Assembly (NCBI GenBank): GCA_020081605.1
Contig: JAHREC010000011.1
Location: 2,232,001-2,296,000, forward strand
Source: Albifimbria verrucaria
Taxonomy: Eukaryota; Ascomycota; Sordariomycetes; Hypocreales; Stachybotryaceae
Direction: 5' to 3'
DNA: 64,000 bases
Shown: positions 46,730 through 59,890 of the stretch, piece by piece
Layout: each line of letters starts with the position of its first letter
How positions within the stretch are numbered: position 1 is the stretch's first letter
Made by a program: the position numbers and the translations under genes
Notes under the pieces: generated by a model
The model's input: only the letters and a program-made list of their open reading frames with translations
Told to the model about the DNA's origin: nothing
The model's database searches: none

Positions 46730-47469
46730 ATGTACAGTGCATGAGCGAGCTGCAGAGGCTGCTACGAAACCGTCGCCAGTGAAAAGCTACGGGTACCTAC
46801 GAGTGGTAGGGTCGAGGTACCTGTAATTTAACGGCGCAGGTATCTCAGCTTGGACGACCCCCTGGTCATGTACATCGCCTTCACATCTCTTCGTCCCACC
46901 AAAGGGGGTCGAAACAAGCACGAACTGATATGCATGGTCAGGCAAAGGCCACTGTCCTTGGGGACCCATCGTCATCCAGGACACCGCTCTCCTTTTCATC
47001 GGGCTCGCCTTCTTATACCGCCTACCCTAGGCAGCTGGAACGGAGCAGTCGGTAAAAGGTCGAGGCAAGTTGCCACAAGCCTTCCATCCAGGTTAGCAGG
47101 TACAGGAAGATACCCAGCCGCCATCCCGGAGTCGGTACCAGTACCGGGTTAATCACGGGGATACCAGAGCCAATTTTGCAGAGCTGGGCATTTGGCATAT
47201 TTTTTAATGCTGCTTGCAAGTGGTTAATGCGTTGTTTGTTTTTTCCGCCAAGTACACCCCGTCACTGATAAGATACAGCCGTCCCATGTAGGTACCCAGG
47301 CTCAGTGCGCGGCGCCACAGGTTGGCGAGGTCGCAGCTACTCAGGCAGTTATCAACAAGTCCTGCGCCAGGTACCTTGCCTTCCAGGCCTTGGAGAGTAG
47401 CCACTAAGAGGTGGCCCAGCAGGCGCCCCAGGCCAATGGCCAGGCTGCATTTCCTTTCCCTCCCCAAAA

Positions 47470-47495
47470 CCCATCCACCCATCCATCCATCCACC
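47470..47495. repeat. CATC tetranucleotide microsatellite
   Basis: Seen directly: CCATCCACCCATCCATCCAT and on, in the likely Cdc42 leader. Confidence 0.85.
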
Positions 47496-47895
47496 TTGTT
47501 GTACTCCGTACCCGCTCCCGCAACCCGCACATCTGCACGGGTCAGCAGCAAAGCGCCTCCGCCGCCAACAAGACCCCGATTCAACTAGGCCTTCGCCGAA
47601 CCTCACCTCACCTTACCTTTCACCTCTGCTCGCCTCGTGCCTGTCTGTGTGTGTGATTGCTCGCTTGCTGCCCAGGTGTCGCCGCCGACCCGTCGCCCTC
47701 CATCAAGCCTTGCCTCCCGCCGGCCACCGCACGTCGCGAGAAAGGCCAACGCCGTCGATTTGAGCAGCATAACTGCTCCCTCCTCCCTCTTTTCTTCATC
47801 TCCGTCAGGAGTCTCAGTCCTTCTTCTTTCTCTCCGCCCCCACAGGCCCCAGACCTCTTCCTCCCTCCCTCGCGAGTTTTCGATAGCGAGCGACA

Positions 47896-48954
<1,059 letters not shown>

Positions 48955-51900
48955 TCTTGTGCACTCTTCCACATGTCGTGGATCATGGCTGTCGTCTTGG
49001 TCTCAGCTGTATGCAGGAGCCTCACGGCTCCGCAAATGCGGGTAGTTTTTCTTATCGAGACCGAAGGGGTGTGACAGCGAATTGAGAGACTGCATTTGGC
49101 GTTGAGCAAGGGGTGATTTTTATACTGTGCTGGAGCTCACGCACCACACAGGGAGCAGTGGCAGCAGCAGACCAGCCGTCGTATGTTCCCTCTGGGAACG
49201 CTGGCTTGGCTGTGAGTGACCACTGCGTGCGGCGGTCGGGGACGGACGGATGATGGAAGCTGCTTCTTACATGGACGCATTGCATGTAGCCAGCCCGCCC
49301 AGGCCGCCCACCCCTGTATCGTTGGCAGCCAGATCTACCTGTTGTCTATTTTTGTTTCTCTATATTTCTGGGCCGGGGAATTCATAAATGCAGGCAGTGA
49401 TGCTTCGATAGGACAGTTTGGCGATTTTGGAGTGCAATTCAAGTCTATGATACTTTGCCCTAGACAATTCATGCTTATACTGCTTCTTCGCTTTGCGTGG
49501 ACCGAATCACATGATAAATGGGTGAGAGTTGAACATTTTATATGCTGGGAGGATTTAAGCCATCATCCCGGATGCAACACTCTAACTTCAGATCGATTGC
49601 TTATTAGGAGACAACCAGGGTGGATCTCCTTGAATGGTAAACGTGTCTGAGGGAGCATCTTTGAAGGTCTGGCATTCTCCAGAGCGATGAGCCGTGTCTT
49701 TCTTGTCCAGGGAACAATGAAATTGAGACACTTGTTTGAATGTCGAGAAGAGTAACCTACAATTCAACTCTTCCCTATTATACCCAGGCTTCAGATGCGC
49801 CAGCTACCTAGTATACAACAAGCACAATGAACATTAGATCAAGTATTCATCTTAAGCAGCCCAGGCCAACGGCTTACAGGGCAACCAAGAACACTATTTT
49901 TTACCATGACGAATCCCGCTGTTAATTGATACAAGTATGCATAATTCCCAGCCCAGTTAGGTTGTATATAACACGATTGGCGTTACATTCGTTTCAACAG
50001 TAACAGGATTATATTCACGTAATAAGCTGCAGCATAATATGAACCAAAGGATCAAGAGAAAGTACCAGCCCCAAAGTACCTGCAATATTGTTGCGTCAAC
50101 TGAACGTAAGGTAGGTATTTATCAATACATGATCCTCAAACATTCCTCACATCCCAATCCTTAATCAACCCATCTATCGCAGCCCTTCTACGTAGTAACC
50201 ACATAAGCATACTCCCACCAAAAGTTGCACTGAAGTTGATTTAAATTAAGCATCATACAAGAGAAACCCGCCATAGAACAAGACTCGTGCATAATAGGGC
50301 CGTTGGTGCCACCTCACTCCCAAAGCCCAGGTACAAACTCAGACATGACGCTCAAGTCGTACCAGACAGAGCACAGCCTTATGGGGATGGCTTAAGACAC
50401 CAGACGCCATGGGTGCTGTTCTTCAACAAAACACGCTTCTCCCTCATGTGATGTGAGGTTGGCGAGGCTCCGCTATTGGTGGCTGGTGTCTTACAACACT
50501 TCGTGAACTCAGACTGTTTCGGCTGACGAAGGACAAGAGACCGGCAAGGAGCAAGGATTGGTGTAGTGGTTTGAGGAAGAGACAAGCGTTTGTCGTGAGT
50601 AAGTAGGTAGGTTTGAGGCATCAACCCGGCTAGGTGGTTGGGCTCATCAATCCTTTGGCAATGGGGTTGGTGCAATGAGGATTGATTCCGGCCCTGGATA
50701 GTGACATCTACGTCGAATGATTACGTTACAGCAAAGGGTATCACAACCGGTATTTGCCTTGCCATCTTACAACTTCTAACAGCTCGACTGGGAAAACCAC
50801 CAGCCGACAGGTACTATGTGATAATCATGATGTGGCGCCATGAACATGACAGAGATAATCACAAGCCGTACGTTGTCTGCCCGACGAACGCACCCTGCAT
50901 GCCAAGGCGTGGCGTCCAACCAGGCTGCAGAAGCACTGGCCGTCTCGGCTCCCAGTGGGAACGACTTCTTCCCTGAGGAATGCACCTAGTCTAGGATTTT
51001 TCTTCTTTCTCACCCTGTTATTTTTAGGTGTCCCGCCCACGGGGCGATGGATGAACTTGCAGACACAGCGGAACCAGCTCCTCTAGAACGGGGCGTTCTG
51101 TCTTTGTCGGTGAGCATATAGTCTGGGCGGCTTTGCGATGCGGCCAGGTCAGAATGTCAGGAAGAATTCACGAGGAGGAATGGCGGTCGGGTCGGGGAAG
51201 GCCTTGTGTCGCCATGCCATGCACATTTGTCAAGCCATGCAAGGCACCGGGCCGCCTGGAGGGGTCGGGTCGCATGGCCTGCAGGGCCTATGGGTATATA
51301 GTGTAAGACGACGGGACGTGTCTGAGATCTATTATGATGCTTTGGCGATTGGTTGCGGTGCTGGCTGTGAAAGGTAAGACCCTCTTCCAGGGGTAGTAAG
51401 ATTCACCCATTACCACGAAAGTAGTCAAATCATACGACGAGGGATGGTGGAGGGTCCTGACCGGCGTGTGCCAACGCAGTACGGATTATCTGACAGTCAG
51501 TTTCGCATTCCGAGGCGCATGATGGCACTGAGCATTTCACATATTAACTATACGGTTGTGTACTAGGCACTGCAGAGCATAGTGCTATCTGTCTTTTTCT
51601 TCGTCTTCACCGCTCGGTCGCTCACTTCGTGCATGCTGCTTGCATTAACCGATGCGTGCTGATTAAAGCAATCAATGAAACAATACCCGGATGCCCATTT
51701 ATAGAACCATGGAAGCCCGAAGCCACATGTCAGACCGGAAAGCTGTTCAACATCGGCGGGCCCACAGTTGAGGAACCGAACGCTCGTCAAAATAAGGCCG
51801 ACATGGTGGTGCAAACTGTGTAACCAACAGTCTTTGCTCTCGTCCCTGCTGTTATATCGAGACGAGTGGGCAGTGAGACTTGGATGAGAGTGGGAAGGAG

Positions 51901-52885
51901 TTGGAGAGAGCGCATGATTGCCATGATTGTCAGTGGAGGCTTAGAATAATACCTCAAGACCAGAGCAATCTCACCGCGGCGTAAGCACTTGTGCTGAGTG
52001 ATCAAGTTAAGGTGATATATCCGACGTTTTGGCACGTCTCGGTGATCCATCTCGTGCGACCTGGGACCTTGCAGGCGAGGGATTCGAAGCCTACCAAGAC
52101 ATACTGACAATGACACCCGCTGTGCGACGGGGAAAAACCCCGACCCTGGTCGTTGGACAGACGTGACCTACATGACTATGATTGATGGGCCGGCAAGTGT
52201 CGAAGGATCGGCCAGTTCGTGTCGTTAAGATTGGAGACTGTGGCTGGCAAGGTGGCTGCAGGCCTGGCGTCGAGTTCAGAGGAACCTGAGGAGTCGTAGC
52301 CGTTTTCAGGTCGAGCACGAATGGACTGGCCTGTGGCACCGGCTCGCAGCTAGCGGGCTCTTGTTCACGTCTGAATGGACGATGCACGACGGAGGGAACA
52401 TTGAGCGCAGTGTAAGCCTCACCTGCACCAGCGTGGACGGCCCATGGAACACTTGGGGCGGATTGCTGCCCACCTTCTCGTTCCAGACCATGGCGCAACA
52501 ACCATGCTTCTCGACGAAAAAGCTTTTGGATGAATGCGGTCGGTGGGTTTCATTCTATGTCCTGTATGTACTGTACAGTATGTATGTACCGGGCTCTATT
52601 CAATCAATGGATGGGATGGGATGGGTGAGGGACCCTCCTCCCTTTCTCTTTCGCTCTCTCTCCCGAGAGGCCCAGGCCTAGACCTTGACTCCTCTCTTAC
52701 CCCAGAACGCTTCACATTCGGCCAGTTTTATACCTCTGACAAGACGCTTCGTGTTGCACGGCAGCCATCATGCCAGGCTCCCCACGCTAGCTACCTGGCG
52801 TCGTCACAGAGTGATGAGCTCCCTCCCATCGGCTGCCGTGACCGTCGAGTCGCGTGCGTTCCCCTTTGACTTATGCAGGAGAGCA

Positions 52886-52907
52886 CCAGACCCAGACCCA
52901 GACCCAG
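52886..52907. repeat. CCCAGA hexanucleotide repeat
   Basis: Seen directly: CCAGACCCAGACCCAGACCC in intergenic DNA. Confidence 0.85.
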
Positions 52908-53984
52908 CCTAGGGGAACGCATCCACGGCACGATGCAGGTACCGCTGCTACCGAATGGCTATGCCGCACTACCTGACCCATGGACGTACCGACGGGTCCA
53001 GGGGCTGGGCCAAGCCCGCCAGACTGAAGAGAGCATGAGGGAAGAAGAGAGCGAGAGAGAGGAAGAAGGGGGCTGGTTTAGCGATGGGGACCCCTGCCAC
53101 GGTTCATTAAACTCGCAACCTGAGCTTCGGCCATTTCGGGAAATCGTGCACTCATCCGCTCGCGGCCCCCATGAGAGCAAAGACGCAGCTACCAGAAGCG
53201 CCCAGCAGACTACCTCTAATTAGCACTCCGGCCCAGTCCATCTCGAGCGAAGGCAAGTCGAGGCAGAGACCCCTGGGAGAGAGAGAGAGGAGAAGCAACT
53301 CGGCAAGGTGGCCTACCTGTCCTAGTGGGCGGAGCAGGTATCGGTGACTTAGTAAGAACTGCCTCTGGCTGACTGGGTCGAGGGTACTGGGGACCTTTAG
53401 CATTGGTCCCCTTTTTTTTCTCGCTCTGTCTCGTCTCCTCTTCCCCCATCCGTATTAAGATGATTGCTATGATAAGTTAGCAGCATATTGGCCTGCTAAG
53501 TCACTGGGCGGCTGCCCATCACCATTTACCGTCGAGCTCGCTATTTCCTGCATACTACCTAATTTGCTCTGCTCATCTCCAATATTTCTCCTCCCACCCA
53601 CATCGTGAATCCCTTCGTTTCCCTTGTCCCCTTTTACTACGGATTACAATACATAGTATTACTGCTGCGCTGCCCATCCTGGCTGGCCTTTGCCTTTCCT
53701 GCCCTTGCTGCGTGGCGCCTTGCCCTTTTCTCTCCCTCTTCCTGGAACTGGGCTTACCCCTGCATCATCGCCATTGACTGAGTTCCCTTTGCCCCCCACA
53801 TCCATCCAACAAAGGGTGTCCTTCATCCGCCTTGTCTCTTTTGGGCGTGTCTTTTTCTCCTAGTCAGAGAGGGCCCCTTCTGTGTTGGTACCTGCTGTAC
53901 CTGCTGTGCCTGCTGCACTCTACTGTACTCTACTGTAGCTTATCCTCCACTTCGTCTCGTCTTGCTTGCCTTGCTCTGCTGGAC

Positions 53985-54012
53985 GGTACCTACAGAGGGT
54001 ACCTACCTACCT
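53985..54012. repeat. GGTACCTAC motif cluster
   Basis: Seen directly: GGTACCTAC followed within a few bases by GGTACCTACCTACCT. It lies in the pyrimidine-rich upstream region of the Nrd1-type gene and shares the core of the palindromes at 30939 and 46714. Confidence 0.75.
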
Positions 54013-55138
54013 CCTACTACCAGGTACTATTTACCCCCGTATAGTATTGAGCTTAACTCCTCGTCGTCTCCCAACCCTGCTGTGACATCCTCAGTCCCCT
54101 ACTATCTAAGCCTCACCTCACCTCGTTCTGATTCCTTCCCCCATCCATCCTTGTTCCGTCAACGACGCACCTTGTCCAGACGCACACGCGCGCGAGCGAG
54201 GGAAGGCTACTACTCTCCGACCCCTGGTCTGGTCTCGTCGTGCGAGCGTGCATGCGTGCGTCCGTGAATCGCTGGGCTGTCAAATCGACTCCACCGCCCT
54301 CCTGTCACCCCCTGTCTAGTGCCTCTGCTGGCTGGACCAAGTACTTACCGTCTTGACCCATTTACCTTCTCACCACCGACCTACAACGGCTACCTCTCCC
54401 TTTTCCCTTCTTCACCTTCTTCACTCAAGTTGGGACCCTGCCAGAGCCTCCCGCTCCAATGCAGTTCTTTGCATTCGCCCATTGAGCAGCTTTCTTCAAC
54501 CTTTCTTAGACGCTCGTTCTCCGCAGTTCGCCTTTTCATTCATCAATTCTTTCGACTGCCTTCACCTTGCAACCTCTGGCCTCGACGCTCGCCCTCCCCG
54601 GCCACTGCGCTGCCTCGGTTCGTCTTCTAGCTTCGATACTCTCGCTTGCCAGCACGGCTTTCTACATTACATCGCCTACTACATTCCGCTTCGCTCGTCC
54701 ACCTGGTGTCCATTGCCCGACCGTTCTGCTCACCACCGTCAGCGTCGCTTCCCCCGCATAGCATACCAGCATTTACCGTCCATATATCTATGCTTTTGGA
54801 TACGAACCACGCTTAAATAATTCTCTGCCTCGATCAGAATTACCTTGCATACATACCGCATTTTCTCCACTCGCCGTTGTATTTGTTTGGCGTCGTTCTT
54901 GACCAACATCTTGACATAATCCTTCATCGCTACAGGCCGGCGCTTTTCTTCATTGAGAGCCGTACCACTCTCGCCTCCTGTTACAAAACCAACACAGCTC
55001 GGGCTGTTAAAGAATATATAGGTCGTTTTCGATCGCCTCAGCTTCTTTCGTGCCTCCTCAAAGGCACGTCTCGTCTTTCAAAACGGCGGTTCTAACTCCT
55101 GTCGGGCGGGACCCTCTTGTCCCCCTCACCTTCTCGGC

Positions 55139-57490
55139 ATGCAAGAGCTCAACAGCCCCGTCGGCCAGCCTGGCCAGAATGCCGGTCAGCCTCGCTTCGG
55201 TCATGCTTCCAAGCCTTCCACCAGCGACACCGGTTTCTCCCATGGCGCCTTCAACTCCAACATCTCGGGTTTTGCTGACCGCCACCCCGTCGCGGCAACA
55301 TCCCTTCCCTCAACACCCAGACCATGAACCAGGCCCAGGTTATCCCCCGCCAGCGCTGACATGACTCCTGGCACCGGCTTCGACATGCAGTTCACTCCTC
55401 TTCTCCCTTCGCAGCTCCTTCTCGGCAGCCCTTTCCAGCCCGGAACTCCCGCTGCTTTTGCCAGCCCTCAGTTCCAGAGCATGCCCGGCTTCCAGCAGAC
55501 GCAGCAGCAGAACAACCTGCAGAACGTTGGTGTCTCTAGCCCCATTCAGCAGAGCATCTCTCCCCAGTCTTACCAGGCTATGGTCTCCCCTTCGACCTAC
55601 GGAGCACCCCAGTTCTTCCAGACTCCTACCTCGCCCACCGGCGGTTTCGGTATGCAGGCTGGCATGACGCCCACTTCTCCTGTGGGCATGGCTTCCGGCG
55701 TCGTCACCGGCACCAGCCGCACCGTCTACCTTGGAAACATTCCTCCCGACACCTCTGCTGAGGAGATTCTGGGCCATGTCAGGAGCGGTCAGATTGAGTC
55801 CGTCCGTCTGCTCCCCGACAAGAACTGTGCTTTCATCTCCTTCCTCGATGCCAGCTCCGCCACCCACTTCCACTCTGATGCCATCCTCAAGAAGCTCTGC
55901 ATCAAGGGACAGGATATCAAGGTCGGCTGGGGCAAGCCTTCCCAGGTCCCAACCTCGGTCGCCCTGGCTGTCCAGCAGTCTGGCGCCTCTCGCAACGTTT
56001 ACCTTGGAAACCTGCCCGAGGAAGTGACCGAGGAGGAGCTGCGCGAGGAACTCGGCAAGTTCGGTGCCATTGACACCATCAAGCTGGTCCGTGAGAAGAA
56101 CATTGCCTTTGTTCACTACCTCTCCATTGCAAACGCCATCAAGGCTGTTTCCCAGCTCCCTCAAGAGCCCAAGTGGCAGGCTCCTCGCCGTGTCTACTAC
56201 GGTAAGGACCGATGCGCATACGTCTCCAAGACCCAGCAGCAGAATGCTGCCCAGTACCTGGGTATCGCCCTGGCTATGCCCACATGCTCACTGGTGCCGA
56301 CCGTGACGTTATCTCCAACGCTCTGGCCCAGCAGTCTGTTGCTGCCGCCGCTGTCGCTACCACCGCTGGTGGCCTCAACAACCTCGGCAACCGAACCATC
56401 TACCTTGGCAACATCCACCCCGAGACCACCATCGAGGAGATTTGCAACGTGGTCAGGGCGGTCTCTTGCACCATATCCGCTACATTCCTGACAAGCACAT
56501 CTGCTTCGTGACTTTCATTGACCCCACTGCTGCGGCCTCTTTCTACGCTCTGTCTACCCTTCAGGGACTTATGATTCACAACCGACGACTCAAGATTGGC
56601 TGGGGTAAGCACTCTGGAGCTCTTCCTCCTGCCATTGCCCTTGCCGTCAGCGGTGGAGCCTCCCGAAACGTCTACATTGGCAACCTCGACGAGACCTGGA
56701 CCGAGGAGCGTCTGCGCCAAGACTTTACTGAGTACGGTGAGATTGAGCTCGTCAACGCTCTTCGTGAGAAGAGCTGTGCCTTCGTCAACTTCACCAACAT
56801 TGCCAACGCCATTAAGGCTATTGAGGCCATTCGAGGAAAGGATGAGTACAAGAGGTTCAAGGTCAACTTCGGCAAGGACCGATGCGGAAACCCTCCCCGC
56901 CAGATGCAGCAGCAGCAGCAGAGCCAGTCCCCCGAGAGGGCGTTCCTTCCCCCTCCCAACGGCTCCCAGAACAGCGGCTCTCCCACAAGTGCCACTGTGC
57001 CTCAGTCTGCCGGTCCTTGGAGCGCCAACGGCAACCCCTGACCATGTACCTGACCCAGGTCTCCCAGCAGGCTCAGCAGCAGCAGATCTCTGCTCAACAG
57101 GGTGGCGTGTTCGGATCTGCTCAGTCATCTCCCAATGAGCTGTCTATCGAGGTGCCCCAGCAGCCCCAGATGATCGGCCACGGCCAGTCTGCTAGCATCT
57201 CTAACGGCTTCCCCAACAACGTGACCACCCCTTCCAGTGCCACCACCATTGGCGGCCTGCTCGCCCCCAGCAACGCTCGTGGCCAGCACAGCCGCGCCGT
57301 GAGCCTGCCTGTGCTTGCACCTGGATTCGAGAATGGCGGCATCAGCCCCAGCACTGGACCAGGCGCTAACGGCGACGGAGAGCGACGTGGCCACCAGTAC
57401 CAGTCCAGCTTCAGCGGAATGGGTGGCGGCTTCGGCCTGGCCATCCAGGGAGGCCTGAACGGTTGGGTTGAGGAGGAGGTGGCCAACTAA
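55139..57490 (+). CDS. Four-RRM RNA-binding protein (Nrd1/Msa1 type)
   Basis: About 783 residues, no intron seen. Four RNA-recognition motifs, each starting with an RNP2-like strand: [36 protein letters not shown] and [12 protein letters not shown], with RNP1-like strands [32 protein letters not shown] and [11 protein letters not shown]. RRMs 1-3 are each followed by a basic or Trp-containing strand ([25 protein letters not shown]). The Gln/Pro-rich N-terminus and C-terminus complete the plan of fission yeast Nrd1 (negative regulator of differentiation, also called Msa1), a cytoplasmic mRNA-binding regulator of stress and sexual development. Breaks: a compensating pair near 55322 and 55345, then near 56275, 56452 and 57040. 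The codon use is strongly C-ending. The start at 55139 follows a long pyrimidine-rich leader. Confidence 0.83.
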
Positions 57491-58216
57491 TGGCACCATC
57501 GCCCACATTTCTGTTCGGTGTCATCTCTTGCACCGGGATCTATGAGAAACGGGAAGGAAACACAAAATACTGCCTAGCTGTTGTAATCGCTTTGACATTC
57601 TTTTTCGGTCTTCACTTTCTATCTGCATTTTTCGATTAAATATTTGTTTGATAATTATCACTTTTGGGAGCTGCAGCAAATATGAGACGTCTGAAATCTC
57701 GAATGTTCAGATAGGGGTTGCGGGAGGGAGGCATGAGGGAGGAGCCATTTTTCATCATTGCGACAGAATAAGTTAATGAGTGAATTGTCAGTGTTGGGAT
57801 AGGGAAGAGGTGGGAGCAGATCAGCACTGGAAACGAAAGAAAGCATTCCGCATTCATGCGTTTTCCCAACGGAGTTGAAGGGTTCGACATTGGGTACTCT
57901 AGTATTGAATGAAGATCATGTCTTTGTTCTAACGCAAGCGTTTCTCATCTACGAAGCCATGTGATGTATATGTACCTGCTCTCCTTTATAAACGAAATCT
58001 AGGGTTGTTCATAACGGCCTGATTCTGTGACGCGGCGTCCTGAGGACGACACTTGCTAAGCCCCCTTTGGTGATATGATCAGATCCGTCGATAATATATG
58101 CCCTGGACCAGACGGATTGGAAGCCCATTTATTCAAAATGCTTCGTCGCGGGTATTGTATAAATACGTCATTACCTTGTTTAGCTCGCCATAGGTAATCT
58201 GATGTCGGCCCGGAAT
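57491..58216. other. Convergent 3' intergenic region
   Basis: 726 bases between the stops of the Nrd1-type gene and the acid phosphatase. The 57590-57670 part is AT-rich with ATTAAATATTTG and probably carries the poly(A) site of the Nrd1-type gene. No gene seen. Confidence 0.55.
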
Positions 58217-59890
58217 TTAGAAACCCGCAGGCTCCGGCTTGTCTGGGAAGGCGGCGGCCTTGAGGTTCTCGCGGCACTGCCGCCTCCAGTCGGTGGGTGT
58301 GAACTTGTCTACGATAGCCTTGAACGCCTCCTATTCGTCGACGAGATAAAGAAGAAATCATCAGGACCGGGGTATCACAGACGCTACGAGATGGGAGGAG
58401 AGGGTACACGCTGAATTTGGCAGGCGAGAGCGTTGAAAAGGAAAAGGAGGGGCGGGAGGGGGTTAACTCACCAGTGTACAGAAGGACTCGTCGCCCTCGA
58501 GGTGGTTGCCCGCTGCCTTGCATCCGGGAATGGTGACGGGGCTGTCGTTGTAGCGTAGACGGACGTAGTAGCCCTGTAGCTTGCGCTTTTCGGCGTCGCT
58601 GAGATCTTCAGTGCGCTTGCGGCTGATGCCCGGAGGCGGGACACCAGCGCGGCTGCCACCGCTGAGTAGTGAAGAGAACCATGATCGCGAAGTTGCAGCG
58701 AGGGACTGAGTAGTTGGGGCCGCGTGATCGGCATGGCGGAAGAGCTCAATGGCGATGTGGCTGGTGAAGGGGGCCACTCATCCGAGTTGAAGGCGCCCAA
58801 GCTGGACAGAGCACCGGCGAGAGTGGTGTCGTGGCAGCCGCTCAGGCCGAAGCGGACGGGCTGGTTCTGCTGCTGGCCCGACTTGGGAGCAAGTTCGTAT
58901 TGACCATCAGCAGTGCTCTGCTCAACACTACCGACCATTCGGGAGACGACGTCGCCGAGCAGGCCGCCGATACCAAGCATGCGATACTCGCGGCTCTCCT
59001 TGTATCCGGTGTACCACTCATCAACGCCAACCTTCTCGATGATCTTCTTAATCTTGGGATCATAGAACTCGTTCGGCAGGCGTGTCTCCGGTCCATGGGC
59101 GGCAGTGGCATTGATGGTGTCCATGATGCCACTGAGACGGGGGTGCGAATCGACAGCAACACGGGGCTATCCTCGGGCATCCACTTGCCCAGCTTCTTCG
59201 TCACGTAGGCCATATCCTCGGTGTCGTTCCAACGGTCGGCGGCGCGTTGAGCGAAAGCACGTGAAAGTACGGCGAAGCGGTGGCACATGCCATCGTTGGG
59301 GAAGAGGGTCTCGTCGGCGGGGATCGGGAGAGGATGGTGGGAGGAGGGAAAGCAGCGTCGCGGGTGTGTGGCGGGTAGAGGCCATGGAAGGTCTGCTGGA
59401 GGGATTCGAGGGCGCGCGGCACGGGAGTGGCACGGAGATACATGAATTCGGAGCTTTGGATGCTGGGGGCAGGAAACCGAGCTGGTCGACGTAGAGCCTT
59501 CGTAGTCTCTTGCCGAGCTCAAAGGTGGTCTCACGGCCACGGTCCGTCAACATGCCAAAGTCGCAGATGTCGTCTAGCTCCCCACGGGGACCGGTGGCAA
59601 CGCGGGGCGCATCGTTGGGACCGAAGGCTTCCAGGCGTCGGCGCCATTCAAGAGTCGACCAAGCAGAGTCGGGGACGAAGCATCAGGATCGAGGACGGCG
59701 CTGCGGAGCTGGCGGACGGCGCGACAGTAAGGCCAATGAGGAGCCAAACCGGCATTGGCAAAGCGCGCGTTGACGGGAGTTCGCTCGCCGTGGCGGAGGA
59801 GGACCTGGACGAGCTGGAGGCGGAGCTGAGGAGGATAGAGTGTGGAAAGCTCGTCGTTGGAGTAGGGGGACGGGGTTGTAAGGTGGTCAT
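58217..59890 (-). CDS. Histidine acid phosphatase family enzyme (ACP6-like)
   Basis: About 510 residues. The catalytic RHGERTP (coded near 59775-59795) and the C-terminal GCHDTTLAGAL (near 58815-58840) are the two halves of the histidine phosphatase site, so it should hydrolyse phosphate monoesters through a phospho-His. Other family-type parts: DFGMLTDRGRETTFELGKRL and YVRLRYNDSPVTIPGC. There is no signal peptide at the chosen start (MTTLQPRPPYSNDEL), which argues for an intracellular, ACP6/lysophosphatidic acid phosphatase-like member and not a secreted phytase; this is inference. One intron 58331-58471 (141 bases); the last exon ends KAAAFPDKPEPAGF. Breaks: one C missing near 59858, then near 59470, 59120 and 58775. 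Start at 59888-59890. Confidence 0.82.

Larger units (their letters stand above)
44405..47895. other. Large gene-poor region with simple repeats
   Basis: About 3.5 kb. Open frames of 90-150 codons occur (for example 45427-45882 -), but they are shadowed by other frames, Cys/Ser/His-rich and unlike known families. It holds a CAGTC repeat (46476-46502), the palindrome at 46714-46729, and a CATC repeat (47470-47495). From ~47400 the plus strand is C-rich and should hold the Cdc42 promoter and leader. Confidence 0.5.
48955..55138. other. 6.2-kb gene-free region
   Basis: The longest stretch without a recognisable gene. About 49370-50340 is AT-rich and without open frames of interest. Around 52560-52690 and 53030-53080 lie purine- or pyrimidine-rich tracts, and a CCCAGA repeat is at 52886-52907. 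A possible short stem-loop, GGGGAAAAACCCC, is at 52130-52142. From ~53440 to 55138 the plus strand is mostly C/T-rich and probably contains the promoter and a long (possibly spliced) leader of the RNA-binding protein gene. I see no transposase, integrase or reverse transcriptase and no terminal repeats. Confidence 0.5.

Noticed and set aside
52078..52100. TTCGAATC-like T-loop on the minus strand (possible tRNA)
   Set aside because: No matching A box at the right distance and the T-stem does not pair; no cloverleaf can be drawn.
55340..56164. 274-codon minus-strand open frame (Leu/Gly/Asp-rich) opposite the Nrd1-type gene
   Set aside because: It is the antisense shadow of strongly biased, C-ending codons in the RRM gene; similar shadows occur opposite PDH and Cdc42.
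58217..59890. Secreted phytase
   Set aside because: No signal peptide at the supported start and an ACP6-like sequence plan; an intracellular acid phosphatase fits better.
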